DNA of 64,000 bases from Agromyces aurantiacus (GCF_016907355.1 NZ_JAFBBW010000001.1:1178001-1242000), one strand, 5' to 3'; positions 1 through 9,823 are shown, counted from the stretch's first letter. Made by a program: numbers and translations. Notes: generated by a model not told the origin, from the letters alone.

Positions 1-69
1 CAGGAGCAGGGTCAGCGCGATGCCGATGCCGACCCCGACGAGGATCGGCAGCCATGCATCGTCGATCAT
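1..69 (-). CDS. Partial membrane protein, N-terminus only
   Basis: Only the first 23 codons are inside the window and the rest lies beyond the left edge. After a short polar start (M-I-D-D-A-W) the residues are almost all hydrophobic (LPILVGVGIGIALTLLL), which is a membrane segment or a signal anchor. It lies 22 bases downstream of ybdD on the same strand and could be the last gene of the cstA operon. The family cannot be told from this fragment. Confidence 0.5.
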   Translation of the reverse strand, partial: MIDDAWLPILVGVGIGIALTLLL

Positions 70-91
70 GCGCCCTCCTGTCACGGCGGCG

Positions 92-342
92 TCAGCAGCA
101 GCGGGCCCCCGGGTTGCGGTCCTGATCGTCCATTCTCGCGCGCCAGAAGGCGCGTTCGGTGAGGGGCGGATGCTCCGGGCCGTGGTGTGCGCGGTGGTGC
201 TCGAGATAGCGGCGATACGCCGTGTCGCCCATGAGCTCCTGCAGGTACCATCCGACCGCCCCGACGAGGCGGCGGACGGCGGGCAGGGCCGCGCCCGCCC
301 GGACCTGGATCCGGGCGGGGCGGCCGTGGCTGCCGGCGGTCA

Positions 343-343
<1 letters not shown>
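92..343 (-). CDS. ybdD: YbdD/YjiX family small protein, CstA partner
   Basis: This 83-residue protein has the features of the YbdD/YjiX (DUF466) family: a short N-terminal segment, then a G-D-x-x-Y-x-x-Y core near residues 39-46, a histidine-rich stretch (EHHRAHH, about 48-54) and HPP at 58-60. Its ATG overlaps the cstA stop codon by one base (TGATG), so translation is coupled. In enterobacteria these small proteins are encoded beside the pyruvate/peptide transporters CstA and BtsT and are needed for transport. The same partnership is expected here. The protein ends in a Cys-Cys pair. Confidence 0.8.
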
Positions 344-2637
<2,294 letters not shown>

Positions 2638-2726
2638 TGTCTCCTCCTGGGGGTCGCGTCGTTGCGCGGGACGCGCTCACGCTACGGAGGAGGCCGGCCG
2701 CGCCGCCCGCCGCCCGCGGTCGACGG

Positions 2727-2746
2727 CCGTTCGGCGCGGCGAACGG
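2727..2746. other. Inverted repeat between azoreductase and cstA
   Basis: Two perfect 7-base arms, CCGTTCG and CGAACGG, are separated by 6 bases. The repeat lies about 90 bases upstream of the cstA start and about 80 bases past the stop codon of the azoreductase gene. It could be a regulator site for cstA or part of a weak terminator. Neither role can be decided from sequence, and short palindromes of G and C are common in this genome. Confidence 0.25.
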
Positions 2747-2825
2747 TCGATTCCCGCGACGAACGGCGCGACGGCGGGCAGCGCAGCGGCGGGTGTCGCG
2801 CGTCGGCACCGCGGCGGATGCGGCG

Positions 2826-3479
2826 TCAGGACGCGCGTCGCAGCGCGCTCCTCCCGAACTCGGCCCCGAGGCGGCGCGCCTCGTCGTGGGCGGCGCGGCG
2901 GCCGGGCTCGGCGTCGGCGACGGCGAGGTTCGGCCGGAACGCGACGGAGTCGACGTCGGTGACGCCGGCCCAGTTCAGCCAGTCCTCGAAGTACGGCCGC
3001 TGGAAGTCGCTGCCGAACGCCGGCGGGCGGTCGTCGCCGTAGACCGCGCTGGTGTAGACGACTGCGGCGCGTCGGCCGCGGAGCAGTCCGGTGTACCCGG
3101 CCTCGGGGTCGAAGCCGAACACCATGCCCGGCTGGCTGACCACGTCGATGAACTGCTTCGCGATGTAGGGGATCCCGGCGTTCCACATCGGCAGGCTGAA
3201 GAGGTACAGGTCGGCGGCGGCGAAGCGTTCGAAGGCGAGGCGGGCGCGGTGCCACGCGACCTGCTGGGTGCCGACGGGCTGCTCGCCCGCGAAGATCCGC
3301 ATCTTCGCCCCGGCGCCGTCGGGCCCGAACGAGGGGAGCGAGCCGTCCCACAGGTCCCATTCGTCGACGGATGCCGTGGGCTGGGCGGCGCGGAACGCGT
3401 CGAGGAAGGTGCGGGCGATGGCGAGCGATTCCGAGTCCTCGCCGCGGGGCGAGGCGGAGATGTGCAGGAGCGTGGTCAT
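2826..3479 (-). CDS. FMN-dependent NADH-azoreductase family protein
   Basis: This 217-residue flavodoxin-fold protein matches the AzoR/NAD(P)H quinone reductase family in length and motifs. It starts with the phosphate-binding loop SASPRGEDS (residues 8-16). PMWN at 97-100 and the following GIPYIAKQFID form the FMN- and dimer-contact region typical of AzoR. Such enzymes reduce azo dyes and quinones with NADH in two-electron steps and protect against quinone and thiol stress. The gene is divergent from a MarR regulator, and the intergenic region has two matching operators. The start at 3479 is chosen because the family begins at the first strand (M-T-T-L-L-H-I). A longer frame upstream would run through the operators. 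Confidence 0.85.
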   Translation of the reverse strand: MTTLLHISASPRGEDSESLAIARTFLDAFRAAQPTASVDEWDLWDGSLPSFGPDGAGAKMRIFAGEQPVGTQQVAWHRARLAFERFAAADLYLFSLPMWNAGIPYIAKQFIDVVSQPGMVFGFDPEAGYTGLLRGRRAAVVYTSAVYGDDRPPAFGSDFQRPYFEDWLNWAGVTDVDSVAFRPNLAVADAEPGRRAAHDEARRLGAEFGRSALRRAS

Positions 3480-3507
3480 GGTCGGCCTTTCCGTGCTGAT
3501 GTAGATG

Positions 3508-3521
3508 TGTGCGGACGCACA
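3508..3521. promoter_or_regulatory. MarR operator 1 (azoreductase side)
   Basis: The sequence TGTGCG-GA-CGCACA is a perfect 6-base inverted repeat with a 2-base spacer, 29 bases upstream of the azoreductase start. The same core occurs 44 bases away beside the marR start. Location and symmetry suit a dimeric winged-helix repressor. That the neighbouring MarR protein binds here is inference. Confidence 0.6.
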
Positions 3522-3549
3522 TAAATCAGAACGAGGGCATCGTAACAGA

Positions 3550-3567
3550 TATGTGCGCACGCACATA
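3550..3567. promoter_or_regulatory. MarR operator 2 (marR side)
   Basis: The arms TATGTGCG and CGCACATA form a perfect 8-base inverted repeat around the spacer CA. The site ends 18 bases before the marR start codon. It contains the same TGTGCG-N2-CGCACA core as the site at 3508. Two matching palindromes in one divergent promoter are what autoregulated MarR pairs usually show. Confidence 0.65.
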
Positions 3568-3585
3568 ATCGGGTAGGATCGCCCC

Positions 3586-4053
3586 ATGACGACCGACGCC
3601 GAACGCACCTGGGCCGCGGTGCTGCGGCTGCACGCGGCGCTGCTCCCGAGGCTCGACCGCGCGGTGGCGCGCGACGGCGGCATGCCGCTCGCGTGGTACG
3701 ACGTGCTGCTCGAGCTGCGCGAGGGCGGCGGCCGGCTGACCATGGGACAGCTCGCCGAGCGGGTCGTGCTCAGCCGCACGCGCGTGAGCCGGCTGGTCGA
3801 CGAGCTCGTGGCCGCCGGCCTCGTCGAGCGCGAACGCCATCCCGACGACGGCCGCTCCGCCTACGCCGTGCTCACGCGCGAGGGCACGCGGCGGTTCCTC
3901 GCGGCCGCACGCGTCTACCTGCCCGCGATCGAGCGCGAACTCGCCGGGGTCGATCCCGCGCGCCTGGCGGCGCTCGCCGACGGGCTCGAGGCTGTGCTCG
4001 ACGACGTCACCGGCCGAGCCTCCGAGGTCGGTTCGCGGCCGGTCAGAACTTGA
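3586..4053 (+). CDS. MarR family transcriptional regulator
   Basis: This 155-residue protein is a standard MarR winged-helix regulator. The helix-turn-helix covers about residues 51-80 (LTMGQLAERVVLSRTRVSRL within it), and the wing carries the typical DDGRSAY motif at 87-93. Flanking helices would form the dimer interface. It is divergent from the azoreductase gene, and two copies of TGTGCG-N2-CGCACA lie between them, so it probably represses both genes until a quinone, azo compound or similar ligand binds. The final 11 bases overlap the tail of the convergent gene at 4043. Confidence 0.88.
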   Translation: MTTDAERTWAAVLRLHAALLPRLDRAVARDGGMPLAWYDVLLELREGGGRLTMGQLAERVVLSRTRVSRLVDELVAAGLVERERHPDDGRSAYAVLTREGTRRFLAAARVYLPAIERELAGVDPARLAALADGLEAVLDDVTGRASEVGSRPVRT

Positions 4054-4447
4054 AGCGGACGCTGCGCACCCGGAGTGCGCCGTCCTCCTCCGCCACCACG
4101 CAGCGCACGAGTCCGCTCTGCGTGGCCCCGTCCTCGTCCTCGTAGGTCGCGGTGCCCTGCACGCGGTACCCGCCGTCGGTCTCGATCACCTCGAAGTCCT
4201 GCGACACGTCGCCGGCCGTCCGGTCGGGGGAGTCGAGCTCCTCCAGCGCCGCCTCTCGGCACATGGCCGACGCGACCTCCTCGGGGTCGTCGGACTCGGA
4301 GGCGTCGACGAGCCCCACGACCAGCGCGACGGCGAGGCCGCCGAGCACCAGCACGGGCACGAGGATGCGCACCCACAGCGGGATGCGCGAGAGCCAGCCG
4401 CCTCGTTCGGCGGCCGGGGCGGCGGACCGTCCGGGTTCCGGTTCCAT
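4043..4447 (-). CDS. Hypothetical single-pass membrane protein
   Basis: The 134-residue product has a short Pro/Ala-rich cytoplasmic N-terminus, one transmembrane helix at about residues 26-47 and an acidic extracytoplasmic domain. That domain has exactly two cysteines (C63 and C116), which could form a disulfide, and ends in beta-strand-like sequence (VRCVVAEEDGALRVRSVRF). The layout resembles small actinobacterial membrane-anchored domains such as DUF4333, but the match is not firm. It converges on marR with an 11-base overlap. No function is assigned. Confidence 0.6.
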   Translation of the reverse strand: MEPEPGRSAAPAAERGGWLSRIPLWVRILVPVLVLGGLAVALVVGLVDASESDDPEEVASAMCREAALEELDSPDRTAGDVSQDFEVIETDGGYRVQGTATYEDEDGATQSGLVRCVVAEEDGALRVRSVRFKF

Positions 4448-4502
4448 GGCCGAACTCTAGTCCCGCTCGACGGTCGCGACACCCCTTCGAGCGGTGTCAG
4501 TA

Positions 4503-4520
4503 TGCAACTGAAGGGTTGCA
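4503..4520. promoter_or_regulatory. ArsR-type operator, distal copy
   Basis: The arms TGCAAC and GTTGCA flank 6 bases. This site lies 50 bases (centre to centre) upstream of the much stronger palindrome at 4549 and shares its GCAAC...GTTGC core. It is probably the second binding site of the ArsR protein encoded at 5096. Confidence 0.55.
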
Positions 4521-4548
4521 GAGGCGCGCGATCCCTGCGACCATCGAC

Positions 4549-4574
4549 ACATCGCAACCGAGGGGTTGCGATGT
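4549..4574. promoter_or_regulatory. ArsR-type operator, strong 11-bp palindrome
   Basis: A perfect inverted repeat has 11-base arms (ACATCGCAACC and its complement GGTTGCGATGT) around the spacer GAGG. It ends 21 bases before the start of the SRPBCC gene, within the leader or promoter. The same GCAACC-N4-GGTTGC core recurs at 31466 in front of an unlinked SDR gene. Confidence 0.7.
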
Positions 4575-4595
4575 CGCCCGAGAGGATGGATCATC

Positions 4596-5099
4596 ATGAC
4601 CATGACCGACAACCAGCCCGCCGTCGTCGACGACGCGGCGTTCACGGTGCGACGCACCATCCGCATCGAAGCGCCGGTCGAGCGGGTCTGGGCCGCCGTC
4701 ACCGAACCCGAGCACATCTCCGCGTGGTTCGGCCGCACCGAGCTCGACGCCCGCGGCCCGGGGGCCGAGGGCACGATGACCTTCGCCGGCTACGGCGCCG
4801 TGCCGATCCGCGTCGAGGCGATGGACGCCCCGCGGTCGGTGACGTACCGCTGGGGCAACGACGACGCGCTCGGCCGCCTGCCTGACACGCTCGACGAGTC
4901 GACCTCGACCGTGTTCACCTTCACGCTCGAACCGCTGGCCGACGGCACGCAGCTCACGGTCGTCGAGACCGGCTTCGAGCGCACCTCCGATCCCGCCGCC
5001 AACATGGCCTCGCACGCCGAGGGCTGGGGCTCCGAGCTCGACAAGCTCGTCGACCTGCTCGAGGGCGTCGGCGTCGGGGCGGCCGAGGGCCACTCGTGA
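4596..5099 (+). CDS. SRPBCC/AHSA1 (START-like) domain protein
   Basis: This 167-residue protein has the AHSA1 pattern of a helix-grip fold. A first strand (VRRTIRIEAPVERVWAAVTEP, about residues 18-38) leads to the W-F segment (ISAWFG, 41-46), and the C-terminal helix ends in GWGSELDKLVDLLE. Such proteins bind hydrophobic ligands in a deep cavity, and the ligand here is unknown. The ATG at 4596 has AGAGGA about nine bases upstream and is preferred over a longer frame that would start inside the operator. The gene overlaps the following ArsR gene by four bases, a common actinobacterial pairing in which ArsR represses the pair. Confidence 0.82.
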   Translation: MTMTDNQPAVVDDAAFTVRRTIRIEAPVERVWAAVTEPEHISAWFGRTELDARGPGAEGTMTFAGYGAVPIRVEAMDAPRSVTYRWGNDDALGRLPDTLDESTSTVFTFTLEPLADGTQLTVVETGFERTSDPAANMASHAEGWGSELDKLVDLLEGVGVGAAEGHS

Positions 5100-5413
5100 C
5101 CACCGCGACGCTCGTGCCGATGTTCGCCGCGCTCGGCGACGAGACCCGGTGGAGCATCCTGGCCGCCCTCGGCGAGGGCGACGCCTCCGCATCGGCCCTC
5201 GCCGGGCGCCTGCCCGTCACGCGGCAGGCGATCGCGAAGCACCTCGCCGTCCTGCAGCAGGTGGGCCTCGTCGAGCCGTTCCGCGTCGGCCGCGAGGTGC
5301 GCTACCGGGTGGTCGGATCGCAGCTCAGCGAGACGGCGCGCCGCCTCGACGCGATCGGCGCCGAGTGGGACCGCCGCCTCGCCGTGATCAAGGAGATCGC
5401 CGAGGGGCGCTAG
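5096..5413 (+). CDS. ArsR family winged-helix repressor
   Basis: This is a 105-residue, one-domain ArsR/SmtB-type regulator. The helix-turn-helix spans about residues 33-56 (SALAGRLPVTRQAIAKHLAVL within it), followed by the wing VGREVRYRV. It has no cysteine metal-binding motif, so it belongs with the metal-independent repressors linked to AHSA1 proteins rather than the arsenic sensors. It starts with GTG overlapping the stop of the SRPBCC gene (GTGA). Likely targets are the palindromes at 4503 and 4549, and by similarity those at 31466 and 31502. Confidence 0.85.
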   Translation: MTTATLVPMFAALGDETRWSILAALGEGDASASALAGRLPVTRQAIAKHLAVLQQVGLVEPFRVGREVRYRVVGSQLSETARRLDAIGAEWDRRLAVIKEIAEGR

Positions 5414-5429
5414 GCCGCACGATCGGGAC

Positions 5430-6341
5430 ATGGTCATCGAACCTCCGCCTCCCTCCCAGCCGGATCCGCCGGTCGCGCACGATCGTCGTGGCGCCCTCCT
5501 GGCCGACGCGCGGGTGCGTGCGGCCGGGCGTCGGCCCGCGGAGCTGCTCGCGCAGTGGCGTCAGGACGACACGGTGGCTCCGTCGGGGGTGGATCAGCGC
5601 ACCTCCGTCGCTCTCGACGCGTTGGCGCTCGAGGCGGCGCCGGACTACGACGCCCTCCTGCTCTCACCCGTCGCACCGCTCGGGACCGCGTCGCGCCTTG
5701 CCCCGACCTCGCAGGACCGGACGCTCTCGACCATCCGTCCGACCGAGGTCGTCTCCGATCCCACCAACGTCCTCGCCCTCGAGGCGGCGCGCCGGCTGCA
5801 GGAGGCACCGGGCCGCGATGCACGACTCTGCACCGTGCACCAGGTCCTCCGCATGCAGGCAGCACCCGCGGGCGAGGGGCATACCCGGCACTTCCGGCTG
5901 TTCGCGATCGCCGACGCGGGTCGAGCGCGCCCAGAACATGCCTTCGAGGTCGAGGCCGTGATCGCGCAACTCCGCGTCCACCGGCGGGTGCTCGAGCTGG
6001 CCGTCGAGCGGCATGGCGCGCGATGCTCGGCACCGCGCGCCGTGGTCCGGTCGGATCGGGCGCATGACGCGCTCGGCGAGCGGACCGCCGTCGCGATCGC
6101 CCGGGCGTTCTCCGATGTCGACGTGGTCCGCGCGGCCACCGAGTCTGCATACTACGGCGGCTTCCGGGTCGAGTACGGCGTCCACGATGCCGACGGCTCC
6201 TTCGTCGGCCTCGTGGACGCCGGCCGCTTCGACTGGGTCGCCCTGCTCACCAGCGATCGACGCCACCGTTTCGTCGCGTCGGCGATCGGGGTGCAGCTGC
6301 TGGCGCTGCTGCTGCCGGGCGCCGGCGCAGGGTCGCGATGA
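5430..6341 (+). CDS. Hypothetical protein, possibly class II aaRS-like
   Basis: The 303-residue product is not confidently recognised. The segment around residues 80-115 (PLGTASRLAP, then STIRPTEVVSDPTNVLALE) and the C-terminal YYGGFRVEYGV...GLVDAGRFDWVALL recall the catalytic-core layout of HisRS/HisZ-like class II aminoacyl-tRNA synthetase paralogues, where Y-x-G-F and GGRYD occur at similar points. This is a pattern impression only. There is no obvious anticodon-binding domain, signal peptide or membrane helix. It follows the ArsR gene by 16 bases on the same strand, so it could be a third gene of that operon. Confidence 0.5.
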   Translation: MVIEPPPPSQPDPPVAHDRRGALLADARVRAAGRRPAELLAQWRQDDTVAPSGVDQRTSVALDALALEAAPDYDALLLSPVAPLGTASRLAPTSQDRTLSTIRPTEVVSDPTNVLALEAARRLQEAPGRDARLCTVHQVLRMQAAPAGEGHTRHFRLFAIADAGRARPEHAFEVEAVIAQLRVHRRVLELAVERHGARCSAPRAVVRSDRAHDALGERTAVAIARAFSDVDVVRAATESAYYGGFRVEYGVHDADGSFVGLVDAGRFDWVALLTSDRRHRFVASAIGVQLLALLLPGAGAGSR

Positions 6342-6371
6342 GCCGGTCGGCGTGCCCCAGGCGGCAGACGG

Positions 6372-7136
6372 CTACCTGCCGGCGGCCGCCTCGGCGTGCG
6401 CCGCGAGCCACGCGTCGAACGTCGTCTCCGACAGCTCCGCGCCCGCGCCCGGGGCGAGCTCGTCGCCGTGCAGGAGCGTGCCGAAGTACGGCGCCGCCGG
6501 GTCGGCGACGACTTCGCGGCGGTCGCCGCGCGCGTCGAGGCTGCGACGGACGAGGTCCGACATGGCGATCCGCTCGGGTCCGCCGATCTCGACGACGGCG
6601 TTGCGCGGAGCGTCCTCGGCGAAGCGGGCGACGGCGGCCGAGACGTCCACGGCGGCCATCGGCTGCATGATGCCGGTCGAGACGCGGGCGACGCCGTCGG
6701 TGGTGGCCTCGTCGGCGATGCGCGCGGCGAACTCGTAGAACTGGGTCGCGCGCACGATCGTGTACGGCTGGCCCGACTCTCGGATGAGTCGTTCCTGCGC
6801 GACCTTGGCCCGCAGGTAGCCGCTGTCGGGCAGTTCGTCGGTGCCCACGATCGAGAGCGCGACGTGGTGCCCGACGCCGGCTTCGCGTTCGGCCGCAAGC
6901 AGCGTGCGCGTCGAGGTCGTGAAGAACGCGAGCACGTCGTCGTCGGCGAACGAGGGCGAGTTCGAGACATCCACGACGACGTCGGCGCCCGCGAGCGCCT
7001 CGGCGACGCCGGCGCCCGTGATGGTGTCGACGCCCGAGTTCGGCGAGGCGGCGACCGCCTCGTGCCCGTGCTCGGCGAGCAGCGAGACGACCTTCGAGCC
7101 GATGAGGCCGGTGCCTCCGATGACGACGATCTTCAT
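6372..7136 (-). CDS. NAD(P)-binding NmrA/atypical SDR protein
   Basis: The 254-residue protein begins with a Rossmann dinucleotide-binding motif (IGGTGLIGSKV, about residues 6-16). It continues in the pattern of the NmrA-like or SDR a5 families: DVSNSP near 57-62, HHVALSIVGTD around 89-99 and YTIVRATQFYEF near 122-133. These proteins bind NAD(P)(H) and act as reductases or redox sensors. The usual YxxxK pair of classical SDRs is not evident, as expected for the atypical group. The start has a GGAAGG Shine-Dalgarno. Downstream of it, converging from the left, is the unknown gene at 5430. Confidence 0.8.
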   Translation of the reverse strand: MKIVVIGGTGLIGSKVVSLLAEHGHEAVAASPNSGVDTITGAGVAEALAGADVVVDVSNSPSFADDDVLAFFTTSTRTLLAAEREAGVGHHVALSIVGTDELPDSGYLRAKVAQERLIRESGQPYTIVRATQFYEFAARIADEATTDGVARVSTGIMQPMAAVDVSAAVARFAEDAPRNAVVEIGGPERIAMSDLVRRSLDARGDRREVVADPAAPYFGTLLHGDELAPGAGAELSETTFDAWLAAHAEAAAGR

Positions 7137-7249
7137 GATCCGGTGCCTTCCGTTGGGGCGGTCGCGGCGATTCCGCGTCCCGTCACCCAGCTCCGACCGG
7201 ATGGCACGGCGATCCGTGACATCCGGCCGGACCTTGGGTTCCCGGGGGC

Positions 7250-7645
7250 TCAGTCCTCCTCATCGGCCCAGGTCTGGACGATGACCGCGGACGCGTGGAT
7301 GCACAGCATCCGCAGCGGGCCGTCGCCGACGTTCTCGAAGCGGTGCCAGACGCCGGTGGGCACGGTCGCGGTGTCGCCGGTGCGGGCGACGATCCGGCGC
7401 TCGCCCATGGTGATCTCAGCGGTGCCCTCGAGCACGACCCAGGTCTCGGGGTACGGGTGCCAGTGCAGTCCGGGACCCTGGCCCGGGTCGTTGTCGACGA
7501 AGAAGTACGAGACGGCGGCGCCGTGCTCGCGCCCGACGAAGCGGCGGGTGCGGCCCGTGCCGATGCGCAGCGCCTCGGCCGGCACGACGCCGGCGTCGGG
7601 CGGCGCCTGCATGGTGGGGGCGAGGGTGATCTCGGCGGCGTTCAT
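7250..7645 (-). CDS. Cupin domain protein
   Basis: This 131-residue protein is a single cupin barrel. The first cupin motif is HWHPYPETWVVLEG (residues 61-74), giving metal ligands H61, H63 and E67, and the second has H101 in TGVWHRFEN. The protein could be a small metal-dependent oxygenase, isomerase or ligand-binding protein, and the substrate is unknown. The ATG at 7645 is preferred because GAGGAGA lies just before it. It is divergent from the long ArsR-type regulator at 7720, and an 8-bp palindrome at the regulator's start codon lies between them, so the cupin gene is a likely target. Confidence 0.78.
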   Translation of the reverse strand: MNAAEITLAPTMQAPPDAGVVPAEALRIGTGRTRRFVGREHGAAVSYFFVDNDPGQGPGLHWHPYPETWVVLEGTAEITMGERRIVARTGDTATVPTGVWHRFENVGDGPLRMLCIHASAVIVQTWADEED

Positions 7646-7711
7646 GGTGGTCTCCTCTGGGGTTCGGTGCGCGTGCAGCAAGCGTCGCGCGGCGAGCCGA
7701 CGGCGGTTAGT

Positions 7712-7731
7712 GTTTCGATGTGGATCGAAAC
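7712..7731. promoter_or_regulatory. Operator overlapping the start codon of the ArsR-type gene
   Basis: Perfect 8-base arms, GTTTCGAT and ATCGAAAC, flank GTGG, and the GTG of that spacer is the start codon of the regulator at 7720. The site is about 67 bases upstream of the divergent cupin gene. A repressor bound here would block both transcription and access to the start. Binding by the encoded regulator is inference. Confidence 0.5.
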
Positions 7732-8709
7732 GTCGTCGACTTCAGGCTGGCCGCCGACGACATCTCCGCGATCCGATTCGGCGTCTCACCGGGCCACGAG
7801 CTCTGCCACGCGGTCCGCGTGCTGCAGCGTCCGGCGGAGCATCCGCTGCAGTGGGGCTGGCTCCGCAGCGTGCGCGACCGGGTGCCACGCGAGGCGTTCG
7901 AGCTCTTCGCCGTCCTCGTGCGCGAGCGCGGGTACTTCCCGGACTTCCTGACCACGACCCCCACGTGGGACCTCGAGCCGCGCGACGAGGCCGCTCGCCT
8001 GCGCGCCGTGCCCGACGAGCTCATGCGGGTGGATCTCGGCAAGGTGGTCGCGCGGTCCGAGGGCGCGCGGCGCGACGCGGTGCGCCGGATGCTCGACGAC
8101 CTGCCGCGCACGCGCGCGATGATGGCCGACGCGTGGCTGGAGCTCTGGTCGGCCCTGCTCGAGCCGGTGTGGCCCCAGCTCGAGCGCATCCTCCGGGCCG
8201 ACATCGCCGTCCGCGCCCGGCGCATCGCGACGGACGGCATCGCGAGCATGGTCGGCGGGCTGCACCGCACGGTCGGATGGCACGACGGCACGCTGCGGGT
8301 CGAGCTCGGGTTCCACTCCGAGGAGCTCGACTGCCGCGGCTCCGGCATCGTGCTCGTGCCCTCGGTGCTCGGCGGGCTCGGCTGCTCGGTGCTCACCGAG
8401 CCACCCGCGCAGCCGACGCTCTTCTACCCGGCCGACGGGGTCACCGAGCGATGGGCGGCGGATGTCGCGGCGCGCGACGTCGCGCTCGGCGCCCTCCTCG
8501 GCGGTGCTCGCGCGGGCATCCTGCTCGCGGCGCACGAGGCCCGCACCACGTCGCAGGTCGCCGCCGACGCGGGCCTCGCGATCTCGACCGCGTCGCATCA
8601 CCTCACCGTGCTGCGCGATGCCGGGCTCATCGCGAGCCGGCGCGACGGCGCGCGGATGCTGCACCAGCGCACGCCGCTCGGGGAGGCCCTCGTCGGCACC
8701 ACGGCGTGA
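7720..8709 (+). CDS. ArsR-type regulator with long N-terminal domain (DUF5937-like)
   Basis: The 329-residue protein has about 260 residues of a conserved actinobacterial N-terminal domain. It resembles DUF5937: it starts DFRLAADDISAIRFGVSPG and has a middle section of strands and helices. A C-terminal winged helix-turn-helix follows (about 275-320: TSQVAADAGLAISTASHHL, then VLRDAGLIASRRDG). The N-terminal part is assumed to sense a ligand. It starts with GTG inside a perfect palindrome, which implies autoregulation. It is divergent from the cupin gene, its most likely partner. The protein is full length for the family and no frame disruption is seen. Confidence 0.8.
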   Translation: MDRNVVDFRLAADDISAIRFGVSPGHELCHAVRVLQRPAEHPLQWGWLRSVRDRVPREAFELFAVLVRERGYFPDFLTTTPTWDLEPRDEAARLRAVPDELMRVDLGKVVARSEGARRDAVRRMLDDLPRTRAMMADAWLELWSALLEPVWPQLERILRADIAVRARRIATDGIASMVGGLHRTVGWHDGTLRVELGFHSEELDCRGSGIVLVPSVLGGLGCSVLTEPPAQPTLFYPADGVTERWAADVAARDVALGALLGGARAGILLAAHEARTTSQVAADAGLAISTASHHLTVLRDAGLIASRRDGARMLHQRTPLGEALVGTTA

Positions 8710-8716
8710 GCAGCGC

Positions 8717-9100
8717 TCAGGCGTCGGGCATCGACCGGCGTTCGCCGACCGCGCGATCGGCCAGCGGGAACGCGATCGAACCGGCGGCGACCCACCACTC
8801 CATCACGTCGTACGCGAGCCGGCCGGCGATGACCGACGGGTCGCCGTCGGAGAGCCGCGCCGCCTCGGCGGGGCCGCACGCGAACACCGACATGCCGCGA
8901 TAGGACTCGTCGCTCTGCTCGTCGAACGGGCCGTTCGCGACGAGCACCCCTTGGCGTCGCAGCTCGGCCCGGTAGGCGAGGTGCCGGAGCTGGAGCGCGT
9001 CGAGCTCCGCCTCGGGCAGGTCGGGCGCGTCGGGCGGGCGTCGCAGGACCACGACGGTCATCACGTCGAAGGCATCGGGGATATCGGGATTGCGCGGCAT
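8717..9100 (-). CDS. YCII-related domain protein
   Basis: The 127-residue protein matches the YciI/YCII family: a first strand VMTVVVLRRPPD, a central helix (LQLRHLAYRAELRRQG), then GVLVANGPFDEQSDE, where GP-F and the following acidic residues form the usual YCII core. A second half follows with AGRLAYDVMEWWVAAG. YCII proteins are small ferredoxin-like dimers thought to have enzymatic activity through a conserved His-Asp pair. The histidine here would be H39 or so in RHLAY. The gene converges on the ArsR-type gene, with stop codons eight bases apart. Confidence 0.75.
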   Translation of the reverse strand: MPRNPDIPDAFDVMTVVVLRRPPDAPDLPEAELDALQLRHLAYRAELRRQGVLVANGPFDEQSDESYRGMSVFACGPAEAARLSDGDPSVIAGRLAYDVMEWWVAAGSIAFPLADRAVGERRSMPDA

Positions 9101-9161
9101 CCGCTCACGGTACGCCGATCCTCCGATACCGGCGGGCGGATGGCTGCGGGTCCGACCCGTC

Positions 9162-9188
9162 TGTCACACGCGCATGCGCGGCGGTGTC
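9162..9188 (+). promoter_or_regulatory. ECF41-type promoter for the decarboxylase-sigma operon
   Basis: TGTCACA at 9162-9168, a 16-base spacer, and TGTC at 9185-9188 match the published ECF41 promoter pattern (TGTCACA-N16-CGTC) with one mismatch. The ATG of the carboxymuconolactone decarboxylase gene follows 36 bases later. Since the second gene of the operon encodes an ECF41 sigma factor, this looks like an autoregulatory promoter. Confidence 0.7.
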
Positions 9189-9223
9189 TGCATGTCGACA
9201 CGTTCCGAGATCTTGGAGGAGCC

Positions 9224-9823
9224 ATGACCACTGCACGCATCCCCGCCGCCGAACTCACCGGCCCCATCGGCGCACTCGCGAGGTTCGGCGCTCGCCGGAT
9301 GCTCGGCCGCGTGCCCGACTCGGTCGGCGTGATGTGGCACAACCGCCGGGTGCTGATGGACCTGATGGGCATCGGCCGCAAGTCCGAGCGGTGGAGCGCG
9401 CTCGACGCGACCCTCTCGTCGTACGCCGCGATGGCCGCCGCCGCGGCCATCGGCTGCAGCTTCTGCCTCGACTTCCACTACTTCCTCGCGCACGACCACG
9501 GCCTCGACGAGGCGAAGGCGCGCGAGGTGCCGCGTTGGCGCGAGTCATCCGTCTTCACGCCGCTCGAGCGCCGGGTGATGGAGTACGCCGAGGCCATGTG
9601 CGAGACGCCCGTCGCGGTCACCGACGAGTTGTCCGACGCGCTGCTCGCCGAGCTCGGACCGGCCGCGCTGGTCGAATTGAGCGCGAAGGTCGGCCTGATG
9701 AACGCGACCGCGCGCGGCAACATCGCGCTCGGCATCCGGTCCGAGCACTTCGCGGATGCCTGCGGGCTCCCGCCGCTCGCGAGCCGGTCAACCGCGGCCG
9801 ACGTCGTCGGCGGCGCGGCGTAG
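9224..9823 (+). CDS. Carboxymuconolactone decarboxylase (AhpD-fold) protein
   Basis: The 199-residue all-helical protein carries the AhpD-fold redox signature GCSFCLDFH, with cysteines at 78 and 81 and histidine at 85. Members reduce peroxides or disulfides through the CxxC pair or act as gamma-carboxymuconolactone decarboxylase homologues, and the physiological substrate here is unknown. It is followed 10 bases later by an ECF41 sigma factor. ECF41 sigma factors are known for standing beside genes for carboxymuconolactone decarboxylases, oxidoreductases or epimerases, which they activate. The start has GGAGGA four bases upstream. Confidence 0.85.
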   Translation: MTTARIPAAELTGPIGALARFGARRMLGRVPDSVGVMWHNRRVLMDLMGIGRKSERWSALDATLSSYAAMAAAAAIGCSFCLDFHYFLAHDHGLDEAKAREVPRWRESSVFTPLERRVMEYAEAMCETPVAVTDELSDALLAELGPAALVELSAKVGLMNATARGNIALGIRSEHFADACGLPPLASRSTAADVVGGAA

